Source of the DNA: Apostichopus japonicus
Lineage: Eukaryota > Echinodermata > Holothuroidea > Aspidochirotida > Stichopodidae
Assembly: GCF_037975245.1 (NCBI RefSeq)
Contig: NC_092572.1
Span: forward strand, 33,577,989 to 33,641,988
Direction: 5' to 3'
Length of the DNA: 64,000 nucleotides
Shown here: in pieces, positions 35,535 through 52,300 of the stretch
Layout: each line of letters starts with the position of its first letter
Numbering within the stretch: the stretch's first letter is position 1
The notes under the pieces: generated by a model
The model's input: the letters and a program-made list of their open reading frames with translations, nothing else
Database searches by the model: none
What the model was told of the DNA's origin: nothing
Program-made: the position numbers and the translations under genes

Positions 35535-38500
35535 GTGAGTCTTCACATGATAATTTCTCTACAGTCAGTTTGTGAAATGGTAATGGGTTGTGTTGGATAC
35601 TTTGATCAAATCTACAGGCCATATGTACGTGAAGACAGCTGGCCTAAGTAGTTCTATAAATAACATCAGATGCCCTTTTTAAGATTCCACTTGTTTAATT
35701 GTGTAGAGCTAACAAACTTTACTAAACACAATTACTATATTGTAGTATGCAGTGTTGGATGGAAGATTTCTCTAAAGTGGAGACAGCTACTGATAGATAC
35801 CTCAATTAACAGTGAATCAGAAAACTTCAACTTCTGTAGAAAATAATGATTGCCCACATGCCAGGCAAGCTCAGTTTTTCTAGTATGTACCTTGGTCTAT
35901 TATAGATGTGTTTGAAAGTATCAAGTCTTTGAAGTTGTGCATTGCCACCTGTAATCTTGGTATTGTTTTGACCCGTTAATACAATAAATCAGATGAGATT
36001 GAATGAATTAGGGATTCTCCGGCATCTCCTACCAGTAATTGCTATCTTTAGCCCTTACATCCCCATATAACTAATATTGCCAGTAGTGACAGCTTTAAAT
36101 AACTTTGAATATGCATGACGCCATGGGGTGCCACCACCTAGTTGGGATAGTTTTTCTATACTGTAGTCCTGCTTCAGAGCACTCATATTGTCAGTACGAG
36201 CAGTATGAATATCATGTTTCTATCAGATCAAGTTTGTACTGTCAATACCAGTGCTTTGAGAGCAGGATATCGGAGTACAGTTTAGAGAGGAAGTAGCATT
36301 AGGAAATTGCCCCTACTGGCTGGGTGCCATGTTCAGTGCTATCCTAGTTGACATTTTACTCATTTAACTCTTTGCATTGCTTGCAGGAAATTGCTCTAAA
36401 TTACACTCATGTAATGTTGTATACATTGGCATCTAGACAGAGGGTACAGCAGGGTTGCAACCATGTGTTATGTGTTATTTGTGGGGACTTTAATCCCCAG
36501 AATAAATTCAAGGAGGAAGGGGTGGGACGATGATCCATAGCATGCAGGGTGACTACTTTTACAGAAATTTCTGAAGTACAGTGTATAAAGATATAACATG
36601 TTTATGCAGTACAACATACACAGCTGATAAAATCTTCAAGATTGTTTCAAGAGTGACAAAACATAGCAACTGTTTGCATCTAAGTACCCTTCATTTCTTA
36701 CAAATATCTTAAAGAGTGGGGGGACAGCACTCCCCTGTACCCCTTTATCGCTCCTCTGGACAACATAACATTTTACCCCCTCCCACTACAAAAAGGTTGT
36801 CAAGCTCCTGGGTTAGAGCCCATTTCATGACATGAAACAATGAGGCATCAATTAGACCTTAAAATCTCTAACTCCTGAAATGGGGACAAAACTTGCACAC
36901 CACGAAGGCTGGCTACTCTCATGTATCCTTGCAATTACACTAAGCTATTTTGGGCTAATCTCAAGGTTTTCTGACATGCTGTAACATATCAACCTTAACG
37001 TATGGTGAGCATGTTGAGTTACCTTGCAGATACAAAGACAGTCAAAGTTTGTTGGGTACCCAGGTCTGAATTTACAATTTCTTTACACAAAGGAAAAGGA
37101 GATTTGTCGTATTTTAACAAAGGTTTGGGATATCACAGCTCAAATGGTTGACAGCAGGTTTACATATAAAGGAGCTAAGTAACATTAAAACATGCTGATT
37201 ATTATGAATCTTATAAATTTCTCTTTATACTTCTATCATTAAAACTTGAATATATAATTCATGATAGAAACAGCTGATGTAGGTAAAGGAGACTAGGAGA
37301 CAGCACTGCCCTTCTTAAGGAGTATTGTGCACTGACCCACAGCCCCCCCCCCCCACCCCAACTTTCCTCTTATATGAAAGTAACCTAAATATGAATATGA
37401 AAGTAATAACTGTTGTCACAAAGTCTAACAATAGGTAAATCAATATGAATAATACCATTAATAGCGAGACTGCCTCCATGCAATCTGGTCACCTGTTGAC
37501 CTCTGAACTATTAAAGATCTATAACTGCTGAAATAATTTATACATATTTCATCATTTTTGTTTGCCTTGCATGTGACCAATATTCACAACACTACATAAC
37601 AGGATGTACCAGCCTCTACACAACTCAGTGATCATGGAAAGTGAAGGTAAAAGCCAGTTAGACAAGTATCAATGATGTCATGAGTTTCATTACAATACTA
37701 GAACTCCATCATCCATGGTTATGTTATTAAATGGAAATGAGTCCTGCTGTGTACATCTAAAACACTTTGTAACTTTAAACTTCACATGTTAAAGTAATGA
37801 ATAAAGAATTCCATATTTCTGGCACTAAATTTAATACTCTTGTTGAGATCAATATGAGAATAATTGTATAGGGTAGCCAGCAAGTTTGTTTGGATAGCTT
37901 CATCCTTCTTGCTGTGTTACCAACCCTCTTTAATTTTTTTTTTATGATTGTCTAGTAAGAGACTAGGACTTTGAGTCCAGTATTTGTTGGCTTAATCTGT
38001 GGTAGGTGAAAGGGGGGAGGAGGGTAGGTTGTACTCTTGATAAGCTATTTTTACCATGTTTACTCTTCTTAATATGACCTGGCACCATTTTGCAAGTCAT
38101 GGTACCATCATGGCTTAAATTCAACATCCTTCACACATTAACAGTAGTTGGAAACACATGAATGTCACATAAATATATACATCTACCCCACCCCCTTACT
38201 CCTGGCAAGAGCTGTGCACATCTCTTGGTAGTCTGGCATCACCTGGCAACTCTCCTCCTACACCACCCAGTGAAGAATGTTGGATTTTATTAGTAAAAGA
38301 ACAACAATTGGTTTGAATTTAATTATTCTGTCCATTCTATGTTTAAATATTTAAGGTTCCTTTGTATTTACAGTGTTTCTACTATTTCATACCATTGGTA
38401 GCATTATCTTCTTGTATTATTTAATATATTTCACTCCAAAATTATTCTTTTGCCATTTTGTGAGCCTTTTGGAATATTTATTGAATATAAACTCGTTTAG

Positions 38501-38826
38501 ATTCATTTTCTTTTTCTACTGATAGATTTCAACTGAGTGGAACACACAGAGGTGTTAACAGATGGAAATTACCGTGTAAAGATCAGGAAAAGGTTCTGAG
38601 AAGTAAATGAACATCTTCAGTTTCCATGTTGTAAAAGTGTGGCTCATTTCTAACGAGGTCATACTTTGCTAGAACTATATTAAACATCAGATTTTTAAAA
38701 CAACTGAAATTGTCAGCTGTCAGGATTAAGAAATAAAAAAAAACAATTGTTAAATTAAAATATAATTATGTTAGAGTTTCTTTTTGAAAGGGAGGGTATT
38801 GTTTTGCTCTATAACTGGAGGTTGGT

Positions 38827-38857
<31 letters not shown>

Positions 38858-40320
38858 TTAATTCTAATTTTAAGAGGGAAATACATACACAGAATTAGGG
38901 GGTTGATGAGAGGAAGGATTTTTACAATTGCTTCTGTAATATTATTTGATGACGTTGTTGCAGATCATGTGTTATTGTTTGTAATTTGTCTCATTTATTT
39001 CTCATAATGTCTTCAATATCTTTCTTCAAAATGACAAAGCATGTTTTACATTCATGAAGGCAAAATGGCGCAATGGGGTGGGTGATGAAATAAGAGATTG
39101 AATGTTGTGTTTTCTTGCCCAATGTGGTCTGTTTTCATACTTACAGAAGTAGTCAGTATATTAGTGGTCAGTACAGTAGTAATCAGTGCTTTAAAACTTT
39201 ATATTTCTGTGTGTACAAAATTTGCATTTTTTCTTTTAAATAAGCAACAAATCAGTTAATAAGGTTAACATGGGAAATATGTATGACTTTATAGTCCTCC
39301 AAACGATGACAAATGACAGCACAAATTGTTTTGATACAACTTCACTTAGTGACAGATTTACCAAAGTAGATGTTATCAGCACCTGAGATGTAGATTTTCC
39401 TCTTTGGTTAACAAGATATGACAGATAAAGGTCACTATATTAATTTTCATGTTGTTTGAAATGCACAACATGTTTGTTTTCAATTCTTGGTACATTGGTT
39501 TGGTGCTCTGTTTCAAGCTACAATTTTTCTGTTCACAGTTTGTTGACATGCTGCTGTATTGATGTGTATGATTTGTGCATTGAATGACCAAAGCCTATTC
39601 ACCTTGTTAGCCCCAAACACAGATTTATATTGATTCCATCAGAAAATACTCAGTGGAAACAAATATACATTGATTTTATCCATAATATTATCAATTGAAT
39701 AAACATATTACACTAGGCAATTTTTTGTTTTACAACTTTGAGAGCTCAGTCTCCTTATCATTACAATTAATGATATCGTTAATATTGTATAGCACAGTCA
39801 CATAGTATCGAATCTGCCAGAAAATGTTAGATAATAGTCATGGCAATAGACTTTCTATGTTTTATAGAGTTTGTTATAGTAATGACTTCATTGTTTGTAA
39901 ATTCAGATGTATATCTACTTCAGTCTTCAGTCTAGCACTGATGTAATATCTAACACTGACGTTCCAGTGGAGAGGACTTTCCTTGTTTTTGTGAGATCTC
40001 TAAGATAATGGTCATTGATGGGTTTGTATCATTTAGTGGTATTTTTCTGTTCCACCCTTCCCCTTATGACCATATTTTCAATACTGATTTTTCTTCATTG
40101 TTGATTTATAAAGGTAACAGTATTCCATATTTCATTGTCGCAATATGCTACGATGGTTCATTCACTGGCTTCTACTTATGTGCTATATTATTTACTTACA
40201 GTACCATAAATTCAATAACTAAGTTTATCCACTCCCTTTTTCTTTGTATTGGGGGGGGGGGGGTCAGCATGACATATAAACTGTTTAAGCTTTGTGCTAA
40301 TGTGAGTTATGTAGTACTGC
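35535..40320. other. Presumed intron, left of the minisatellite
   Basis: No coding segment is convincing. The only clear simple repeat is a TG run followed by a G run at about 38826-38858. C-rich and G-rich stretches at 36715-36790, 37343-37360 and 40250-40263 are unexplained. Confidence 0.35.
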
Positions 40321-43300
40321 TGTGTAATGAATTGATTGGCATACATATTGGGTTGATAGATATACATGGTATGTATAATGGGTTGATAGGCACACATGGT
40401 ATGTATAATGGGTTGATTGGCATACATGGTATGTATAATGAGTTGATTGGCATACATGGTATGTATAATGGGTTGATTGGCATACATGGTGTGTATAATG
40501 AGTTGATTGGTATACATGGTATGTATAATGGGTTGATTGGTATAATTGTGTGTATAACGGGTTGATTGGCATACATGGTATGTATAATGGGTTGATTGGC
40601 GTACATGGTATGTATAATGGGTTGATTGGCATACATGGTATGTATAATGGGTTGATTGGCATACATGGTATGTATAGTGGGTTGATTGGTATACATGGTA
40701 TGTATAATGAGTTGATTGGCATACATGGTATGTATAATGAGTTGATTGGCATACATGGTATGTATAATGGGTTGATTGGCATACATGGTATGTATAATGG
40801 GTTGATTGGCATACATGGTATGTATAATGGGTTGATTGGCATACATGGTATGTATTATGGGTTGATTGGCATACATGGTATGTATAATGGGTTGATTGGC
40901 ATACATGGTATGTATAATGGGTTGATTGGCATACATGGTATGTATAATGGGTTGATTGGCATACATGGTATGTATAATGGGTTGATTGGCATACATGGTA
41001 TGTATAATGGGTTGATTGGCATACATGGTATGTATAATGGGTTCATTGGTATACATGGTATGTATTATGAGTTGATTGGCATACATAATATGTATAATGG
41101 GTTCATTGGCATACATGGTATGTATTATGAGTTGATTGGCATACATGGTATGTATAATGGGTTGATTGGCATACATGGTATGTATAATGGGTTGATTGGC
41201 ATACATGGTATGTATAATGGGTTGATTGGTATACATGGTATGTATAATGGGTTGATTGGTATACATGGTATGTATTATGAGTTGATTGGCATACATAATA
41301 TGTATAATGGGTTCATTGGTATACATGGTATGTATTATGAGTTGATTGGCATACATAATATGTATAATGGGTTCATTGGTATACATGGTATGTATTATGA
41401 GTTGATTGGCATACATAGTATGTATAATGGGTTCATTGGCATACATGGTATGTATAATGGGTTGATTGGCATACATGGTATGTATAATGGGTTGATTGGT
41501 ATACATGGTATGTATAATGGGTTGATTGGCATACATGGTATGTATAATGAGTTGATTGGTATACATGGTATTTATAATAAGTTGATTGGTATACATGGTA
41601 TGTATAATGGGTTGATTGGCATACATGGTATGTATAATGGGTTGATTGGCATACATGGTATGTATAATGAGTTGATTGGCATACATGGTATGTATAATGG
41701 GTTGATTGGCATACATGGTATGTATAATGGGTTGATTGGCATACATGGTATGTATAATGGGTTGATTGGTATACATGGTATGTATAATGGGTTCATTGGT
41801 ATACATGGTATGTATTATGGGTTGATTGGCATACATGGTATGTATAATGGGTTCATTGGTATACATGGTATGTATTATGAGTTGATTGGCATACATGGTG
41901 TGTATATTGAGTTGATTGGTGTACATGGTATGTATAATGGGTTGATTGGCATACATGGTGTGTATAATGGGTTGATTGGCATACATGGTATGTATAATGG
42001 GTTGATTGGTATACATGGTATGTATAATGGGTTGATTGGCATACATGGTATGTATAATGAGTTGATTGGTATACATGGTATTTATAATGAGTTGATTGGC
42101 ATACATGGTATGTATAATGAGTTGATTGGTATACATGGTATTTATAATGGGTTGATTGGTATACATGGTATGTATAATGGGTTGATTGGCATACATGGTA
42201 TGTATAATGAGTTGATTGGCATACATGGTATGTATAATGGGTTGATTGGCATACATGGTACGTATAATGGGTTGATTGGCATACATGGTATGTATAATGG
42301 GTTGATTGGCATACATGGTATGTATAATGAGTTGATTGGCATACATGGTATGTATAATGAGTTGATTGGCATACATGGTATGTATAATGAGTTGATTGGC
42401 ATACATGGTATGTATAATGAGTTGATTGGCATACATGGTATGTATAATGGGTTGATTGGCATACATGGTATGTATAATGGGTTGATTGGCATACATGGTA
42501 TGTATAATGGGTTGATTGGCATACATGGTATGTATAATGGGTTGATTGGCATACATGGTATGTATAATGGGTTGATTGGCATACATGGTATGTATAATGG
42601 GTTGATTGGCATACATGGTATGTATAATGGGTTGATTGGCATACATGGTATGTATAATGGGTTGATTGGTATACATGGTATGTATTATGAGTTGATTGGC
42701 ATACATAATATGTATAATGGGTTGATTGGTATACATGGTATGTATTATGAGTTGATTGGCATACATAATATGTATAATGGGTTGATTGGTATACATGGTA
42801 TGTATTATGAGTTGATTGGCATACATAATATGTATAATGGGTTGATTGGCATACATGGTATGTATTATGAGTTGATTGGCATACATGGTATGTATAATGG
42901 GTTGATTGGCATACATGGTATGTATAATGGGTTGATTGGCATACATGGTATGTATAATGGGTTGATTGGCATACATGGTATGTATAATGGGTTGATTGGT
43001 ATACATGGTATGTATTATGAGTTGATTGGCATACATAATATGTATAATGGGTTCATTGGTATACATGGTATGTATTATGAGTTGATTGGCATACATAATA
43101 TGTATAATGGGTTCATTGGTATACATGGTATGTATTATGAGTTGATTGGCATACATGGTATGTATAATGGGTTGATTGGCATACATGGTATGTATAATGG
43201 GTTGATTGGCATACATGGTATGTATAATGGGTTGATTGGTATACATGGTATGTATAATGGGTTGATTGGCATACATGGTATGTATAATGAGTTGATTGGT

Positions 43301-46300
43301 ATACATGGTATTTATAATGAGTTGATTGGCATACATGGTATGTATAATGGGTTGATTGGCATACATGGTATGTATAATGGGTTGATTGGCATACATGGTA
43401 TGTATAATGGGTTGATTGGCATACATGGTATGTATAATGGGTTGATTGGCATACATGGTATGTATAATGGGTTGATTGGCATACATGGTATGTATAATGG
43501 GTTGATTGGTATACATGGTATGTATAATGGGTTCATTGGTATACATGGTATGTATTATGGGTTGATTGGCATACATGGTATGTATAATGGGTTCATTGGC
43601 ATACATGGTATGTATTATGAGTTGATTGGCATACATGGTGTGTATATTGAGTTGATTGGCGTACATGGTATGTATAATGGGTTGATTGGCATACATGGTG
43701 TGTATAATGGGTTGATTGGCATACATGGTATGTATAATGGGTTGATTGGTATACATGGTATGTATAATGGGTTGATTGGCATACATGGTATGTATAATGA
43801 GTTGATTGGTATACATGGTATTTATAATGAGTTGATTGGCATACATGGTATGTATAATGGGTTGATTGGTATACATGGTATTTATAATGGGTTGATTGGC
43901 ATACATGGTATGTATAATGGGTTGATTGGCATACATGGTATGTATAATGAGTTGATTGGCATACATGGTATGTATAATGGGTTGATTGGCATACATGGTA
44001 TGTATAATGGGTTGATTGGCATACATGGTATGTATAATGAGTTGATTGGCATACATGGTATGTATAATGAGTTGATTGGCATACATGGTATGTATAATGG
44101 GTTGATTGGCATACATGGTATGTATAATGGGTTGATTGGCATACATGGTATGTATTATGGGTTGATTGGCATACATGGTATGTATAATGGGTTGATTGGC
44201 ATACATGGTATGTATAATGGGTTGATTGGCATACATGGTATGTATAATGGGTTGATTGGCATACATGGTATGTATAATGGGTTGATTGGCATACATGGTA
44301 TGTATAATGGGTTGATTGGCATACATGGTATGTATAATGGGTTCATTGGTATACATGGTATGTATTATGAGTTGATTGGCATACATGGTATGTATAATGG
44401 GTTCATTGGTATACATGGTATGTATTATGGGTTGATTGGCATACATGGTATGTATAATGGGTTCATTGGTATACATGGTATGTATTATGGGTTGATTGGC
44501 ATACATGGTGTGTATATTGAGTTGATTGGTGTACATGGTATGTATTATGAGTTGATTGGCATACATGGTGTGTATATTGACTTGATTGGTGTACATGGTA
44601 TGTATAATGGGTTGATTGGCATACATGGTGTGTATAATGGGTTGATTGGCATACATGGTATGTATAATGGGTTGATTGGCATACATGGTATGTATAATGG
44701 GTTGATTGGCATACATGGTATGTATAATGAGTTGATTGGTATACATGGTATTTATAATGAGTTGATTGGCATACATGGTATGTATAATGGGTTGATTGGT
44801 ATACATGGTATTTATAATGGGTTGATTGGCATACATGGTATGTATAATGGGTTGATTGGCATACATGGTATGTATAATGAGTTGATTGGCATACATGGTA
44901 TGTATAATGGGTTGATTGGCATACATGGTATGTATAATGGGTTGATTGGCATACATGGTATGTATAATGGGTTGATTGGCATACATGGTATGTATAATGA
45001 GTTGATTGGTATACATGGTATGTATAATGAGTTGATTGGCATACATGGTATGTATAATGGGTTGATTGGCATACATGGTATGTATAATGGGTTGATTGGC
45101 ATACATGGTATGTATTATGGGTTGATTGGCATACATGGTATGTATAATGGGTTGATTGGCATACATGGTATGTATAATGGGTTGATTGGCATACATGGTA
45201 TGTATAATGGGTTGATTGGCATACATGGTATGTATAATGGGTTGATTGGCATACATGGTATGTATAATGGGTTGATTGGCATACATGGTATGTATAATGG
45301 GTTCATTGGTATACATGGTATGTATTATGAGTTGATTGGCATACATGGTATGTATAATGGGTTGATTGGCATACATGGTATGTATTATGGGTTGATTGGC
45401 ATACATGGTATGTATAATGGGTTGATTGGCATACATGGTATGTATAATGGGTTGATTGGCATACATGGTATGTATAATGGGTTGATTGGCATACATGGTA
45501 TGTATAATGGGTTGATTGGTATACATGGTATGTATAATGGGTTCATTGGTATACATGGTATGTATTATGAGTTGATTGGCATACATGGTATGTATAATGG
45601 GTTCATTGGTATACATGGTATGTATTATGGGTTGATTGGCATACATGGTATGTATAATGGGTTCATTGGTATACATGGTATGTATTATGAGTTGATTGGC
45701 ATACATGGTGTGTATATTGAGTTGATTGGTGTACATGGTATGTATAATGGGTTGATTGGCATACATGGTGTGTATAATGGGTTGATTGGCATACATGGTA
45801 TGTATAATGGGTTGATTGGCATACATGGTATGTATAATGGGTTGATTGGCATACATGGTATGTATAATGGGTTGATTGGCATACATGGTATGTATAATGA
45901 GTTGATTGGTATACATGGTATGTATAATGAGTTGATTGGCATACATGGTATGTATAATGGGTTGATTGGCATACATGGTATGTATAATGAGTTGATTGGC
46001 ATACATGGTATGTATAATGGGTTGATTGGCATACATGGTATGTATAATGGGTTGATTGGCATACATGGTATGTATTATGGGTTGATTGGCATACATGGTA
46101 TGTATAATGGGTTGATTGGCATACATGGTATGTATAATGGGTTGATTGGCATACATGGTATGTATAATGGGTTGATTGGCATACATGGTATGTATAATGG
46201 GTTGATTGGCATACATGGTATGTATAATGGGTTCATTGGTATACATGGTATGTATTATGAGTTGATTGGCATACATAATATGTATAATGGGTTCATTGGT

Positions 46301-49300
46301 ATACATGGTATGTATTATGAGTTGATTGGCATACATGGTATGTATAATGGGTTGATTGGCATACATGGTATGTATAATGAGTTGATTGGCATACATGGTA
46401 TGTATAATGGGTTGATTGGCATACATGGTATGTATAATGGGTTGATTGGCATACATGGTATGTATAATGGGTTGATTGGCATACATGGTATGTATAATGG
46501 GTTGATTGGTATACATGGTATGTATTATGAGTTGATTGGCATACATGGTATGTATAATGGGTTCATTGGCATACATGGTATGTATAATGGGTTGATTGGC
46601 ATACATGGTATGTATAATGGGTTGATTGGTATACATGGTATGTATAATGGGTTGATTGGCATACATGGTATGTATAATGAGTTGATTGGTATACATGGTA
46701 TTTATAATGAGTTGATTGGTATACATGGTATGTATAATGGGTTGATTGGCATACATGGTATGTATAATGGGTTGATTGGCATACATGGTATGTATAATGA
46801 GTTGATTGGCATACATGGTATGTATAATGGGTTGATTGGCATACATGGTATGTATAATGGGTTGATTGGCATACATGGTATGTATAATGGGTTGATTGGC
46901 ATACATGGTATGTATAATGGGTTGATTGGTATACATGGTATGTATTATGGGTTGATTGGCATACATGGTATGTATAATGGGTTGATTGGTATACATGGTA
47001 TGTATTATGGGTTGATTGGCATACATGGTATGTATAATGGGTTGATTGGTATACATGGTATGTATTATGAGTTGATTGGCATACATGGTGTGTATATTGA
47101 GTTGATTGGTGTACATGGTATGTATAATGGGTTGATTGGCATACATGGTGTGTATAATGGGTTGATTGGCATACATGGTATGTATAATGAGTTGATTGGC
47201 ATACATGGTATGTATAATGGGTTGATTGGCATACATGGTATGTATAATGGGTTGATTGGCATACATGGTATGTATAATGAGTTGATTGGCATACATGGTA
47301 TGTATAATGAGTTGATTGGTATACATGGTATGTATAATGAGTTGATTGGCATACATGGTATGTATAATGGGTTGATTGGCATACATGGTATGTATTATGG
47401 GTTGATTGGCATACATGGTATGTATAATGGGTTGATTGGCATACATGGTATGTATAATGGTTTGATTGGCATACATGGTATGTATAATGGGTTGATTGGC
47501 ATACATGGTATGTATAATGGTTTGATTGGCATACATGGTATGTATAATGGGTTGATTGGTATACATGGTATGTATAATGGGTTCATTGGTATACATGGTA
47601 TGTATTATGAGTTGATTGGCATACATGGTATGTATAATGGGTTCATTGGTATACATGGTATGATTGGCATACATGGTGTGTATATTGAGTTGATTGGTAT
47701 ACATGGTATGTATTATGAGTTGATTGGCATACATGGTGTGTATATTGAGTTGATTGGTGTACATGGTATGTATAATGGGTTGATTGGCATACATGGTGTG
47801 TATAATGGGTTGATTGGCATACATGGTATGTATAATGGGTTGATTGGTATACATGGTATGTATAATGGGTTGATTGGCATACATGGTATGTATAATGAGT
47901 TGATTGGTATACATGGTATTTATAATGAGTTGATTGGCATACATGGTATGTATAATGGGTTGATTGGCATACATGGTATGTATAATGGGTTGATTGGCAT
48001 ACATGGTATGTATAATGAGTTGATTGGCATACATGGTATGTATAATGGGTTGATTGGCATACATGGTATGTATAATGGGTTGATTGGCATACATGGTATG
48101 TATAATGGGTTGATTGGTATACATGGTATGTATAATGGGTTCATTGGTATACATGGTATGTATTATGAGTTGATTGGCATACATGGTATGTATAATGGGT
48201 TCATTGGTATACATGGTATGTATTATGAGTTGATTGGCATACATGGTGTGTATATTGAGTTGATTGGCATACATGGTATGTATAATGGGTTGATTGGCAT
48301 ACATGGTGTGTATAATGGGTTGATTGGCATACATGGTATGTATAATGGGTTGATTGGTATACATGGTATGTATAATGGGTTGATTGGCATACATGGTATG
48401 TATAATGAGTTGATTGGTATACATGGTATTTATAATGAGTTGATTGGCATACATGGTATGTATAATGGGTTGATTGGTATACATGGTATTTATAATGGGT
48501 TGATTGGTATACATGGTATGTATAATGGGTTGATTGGCATACATGGTATGTATAATGGGTTGATTGGCATACATGGTATGTATAATGAGTTGATTGGCAT
48601 ACATGGTATGTATAATGGGTTGATTGGCATACATGGTATGTATAATGGGTTGATTGGTATACATGGTATGTATAATGGGTTCATTGGTATACATGGTATG
48701 TATAATGGGTTGATTGGCATACATGGTATGTATAATGGGTTGATTGGCATACATGATATGTATAATGAGTTGATTGGTATACATGGTATGTATAATGAGT
48801 TGATTGGTATACATGGTATGTATAATGAGTTGATTGGTATACATGGTATGTATAATGGGCTGATTGGTATACATGGTATGTATAATGAGCTGATTGGTAT
48901 ACATGGTATGTATAATGAGCTGATTGGTATACATGGTATGTATAATGAGCTGATTGGTATACATGGTATGTATTATGAGTTGATTGGCATACATGGTATG
49001 TATAATGAGTTGATTGGCATACATGGTATGTATAATGGGTTGATTGGCATACATGGTATGTATAATGGGTTCATTGGCATACATGGTATGTATTATGGGT
49101 TGATTGGCATACATGGTATGCATAATGGGTTCATTGGTATACATGGTATGTATTATGAGTTGATTGGCATACATGGTATGTATATTGGGTTCATTGGTAT
49201 ACATGGTATGTATTATAAGTTGATTGGCATACATGGTGTGTATATTGAGTTGATTGGTGTACATGGTATGTATAATGGGTTGATTGGCATACATGGTATG

Positions 49301-52300
49301 TATAATGGGTTGATTGGCATACATGGTATGTATAATGGGTTGATTGGCATACATGGTATGTATAATGGGTTGATTGGCATACATGGTATGTATAATGGGT
49401 TGATTGGTATACATGGTATGTATAATGGGTTGATTGGCATACATGGTATGTATAATGAATTGATTGGTATACATGGTATTTATAATGAGTTGATTGGTAT
49501 ACATGGTATGTATAATGGGTTGATTGGCATACATGGTATGTATAATGGGTTGATTGGCATACATGGTATGTATAATGGGTTGATTGGCATACATGGTATG
49601 TATAATGGGTTGATTGGCATACATGGTATGTATAATGAGTTGATTGGTATACTTGGTATGCATAATGAGTTGATTGGTATACATGGTATGTATTATGAGT
49701 TGATTGGCATACATGGTATGTATAATGGGTTGATTGGTATACATGGTATGTATTATGGGTTGATTGGCATACATGGTATGTATAATGGGTTGATTGGCAT
49801 ACATGGTATGTATAATGGGTTGATTGGTATACATGGTATGTATTATGGGTTGATTGGCATACATGGTATGTATAATGGGTTGATTGGCATACATGGTATG
49901 TATAATGGGTTGATTGGCATACATGGTATGTATAATGGGTTGATTGGCATACATGGTATGTATAATGGGTTGATTGGCATACATGGTATGTATAATGGGT
50001 TGATTGGCATACATGGTATGTATAATGGGTTGATTGGCATACATGGTATGTATAATGGGTTGATTGGTATACATGGTATGTATAATGGGTTCATTGGTAT
50101 ACATGGTATGTATTATGGGTTGATTGGCATACATGGTATGTATAATGGGTTGATTGGCATACATGATATGTATAATGAGTTGATTGGTATACATGGTATG
50201 TATAATGAGTTGATTGCTATACATGGTATGTATTATGAGTTGATTGGCATACATGGTATGTATAATGGGTTGATTGGCATACATGGTATGTATTATGGGT
50301 TGATTGGCATACATGGTATGTATAATGGGTTGATTGGCATACATGGTATGTATAATGGGTTGATTGGTATACATGGTATGTATAATGGGTTCATTGGCAT
50401 ACATGGTATGTATAATGGGTTGATTGGCATACATGGTATGTATAATGAGTTGATTGGCATACATGGTATGTATAATGGGTTGATTGGCATACATGGTATG
50501 TATAATGGGTTGATTGGTATACATGGTATGTATTATGAGTTGATTGGCATACATAATATGTATAATGGGTTCATTGGTATACATGGTATGTATTATGAGT
50601 TGATTGGCATACATAATATGTATAATGGGTTCATTGGTATACATGGTATGTATTATGAGTTGATTGGCATACATGGTATGTATAATGGGTTCATTGGCAT
50701 ACATGGTATGTATAATGGGTTGATTGGCATACATGGTATGTATAATGGGTTGATTGGTATACATGGTATGTATAATGGGTTGATTGGCATACATGGTATG
50801 TATAATGAGTTGATTGGTATACATGGTATTTATAATGAGTTGATTGGTATACATGGTATGTATAATGGGTTGATTGGCATACATGGTATGTATAATGGGT
50901 TGATTGGCATACATGGTATGTATAATGAGTTGATTGGCATACATGGTATGTATAATGGGTTGATTGGCATACATGGTATGTATAATGGGTTGATTGGCAT
51001 ACATGGTATGTATAATGGGTTGATTGGTATACATGGTATGTATAATGGGTTCATTGGTATACATGGTATGTATTATGGGTTGATTGGCATACATGGTATG
51101 TATAATGGGTTGATTGGTATACATGGTATGTATTATGAGTTGATTGGCATACATGGTGTGTATATTGAGTTGATTGGTGTACATGGTATGTATAATGGGT
51201 TGATTGGCATACATGGTGTGTATAATGGGTTGATTGGCATACATGGTATGTATAATGAGTTGATTGGCATACATGGTATGTATAATGGGTTGATTGGCAT
51301 ACATGGTATGTATAATGGGTTGATTGGCATACATGGTATGTATAATGGGTTGATTGGCATACATGGTATGTATAATGAGTTGATTGGTATACATGGTATG
51401 TATAATGAGTTGATTGGCATACATGGTATGTATAATGGGTTGATTGGCATACATGGTATGTATTATGGGTTGATTGGCATACATGGTATGTATAATGGGT
51501 TGATTGGCATACATGGTATGTATAATGGGTTGATTGGCATACATGGTATGTATAATGGGTTGATTGGCATACATGGTATGTATAATGGTTTGATTGGCAT
51601 ACATGGTATGTATAATGGGTTGATTGGTATACATGGTATGTATAATGGGTTCATTGGTATACATGGTATGATTGGCATACATGGTGTGTATATTGAGTTG
51701 ATTGGTATACATGGTATGTATTATGAGTTGATTGGCATACATGGTGTGTATATTGAGTTGATTGGTGTACATGGTATGTATAATGGGTTGATTGGCATAC
51801 ATGGTGCGTATAATGGGTTGATTGGCATACATGGTATGTATAATGGGTTGATTGGTATACATGGTATGTATAATGGGTTGATTGGCATACATGGTATGTA
51901 TAATGAGTTGATTGGTATACATGGTATTTATAATGAGTTGATTGGCATACATGGTATGTATAATGGGTTGATTGGCATACATGGTATGTATAATGGGTTG
52001 ATTGGCATACATGGTATGTATAATGAGTTGATTGGCATACATGGTATGTATAATGGGTTGATTGGCATACATGGTATGTATAATGGGTTGATTGGCATAC
52101 ATGGTATGTATAATGGGTTGATTGGTATACATGGTATGTATAATGGGTTCATTGGTATACATGGTATGTATTATGAGTTGATTGGCATACATGGTATGTA
52201 TAATGGGTTCATTGGTATACATGGTATGTATTATGAGTAGATTGGCATACATGGTGTGTATATTGAGTTGATTGGTGTACATGGTATGTATAATGGGTTG

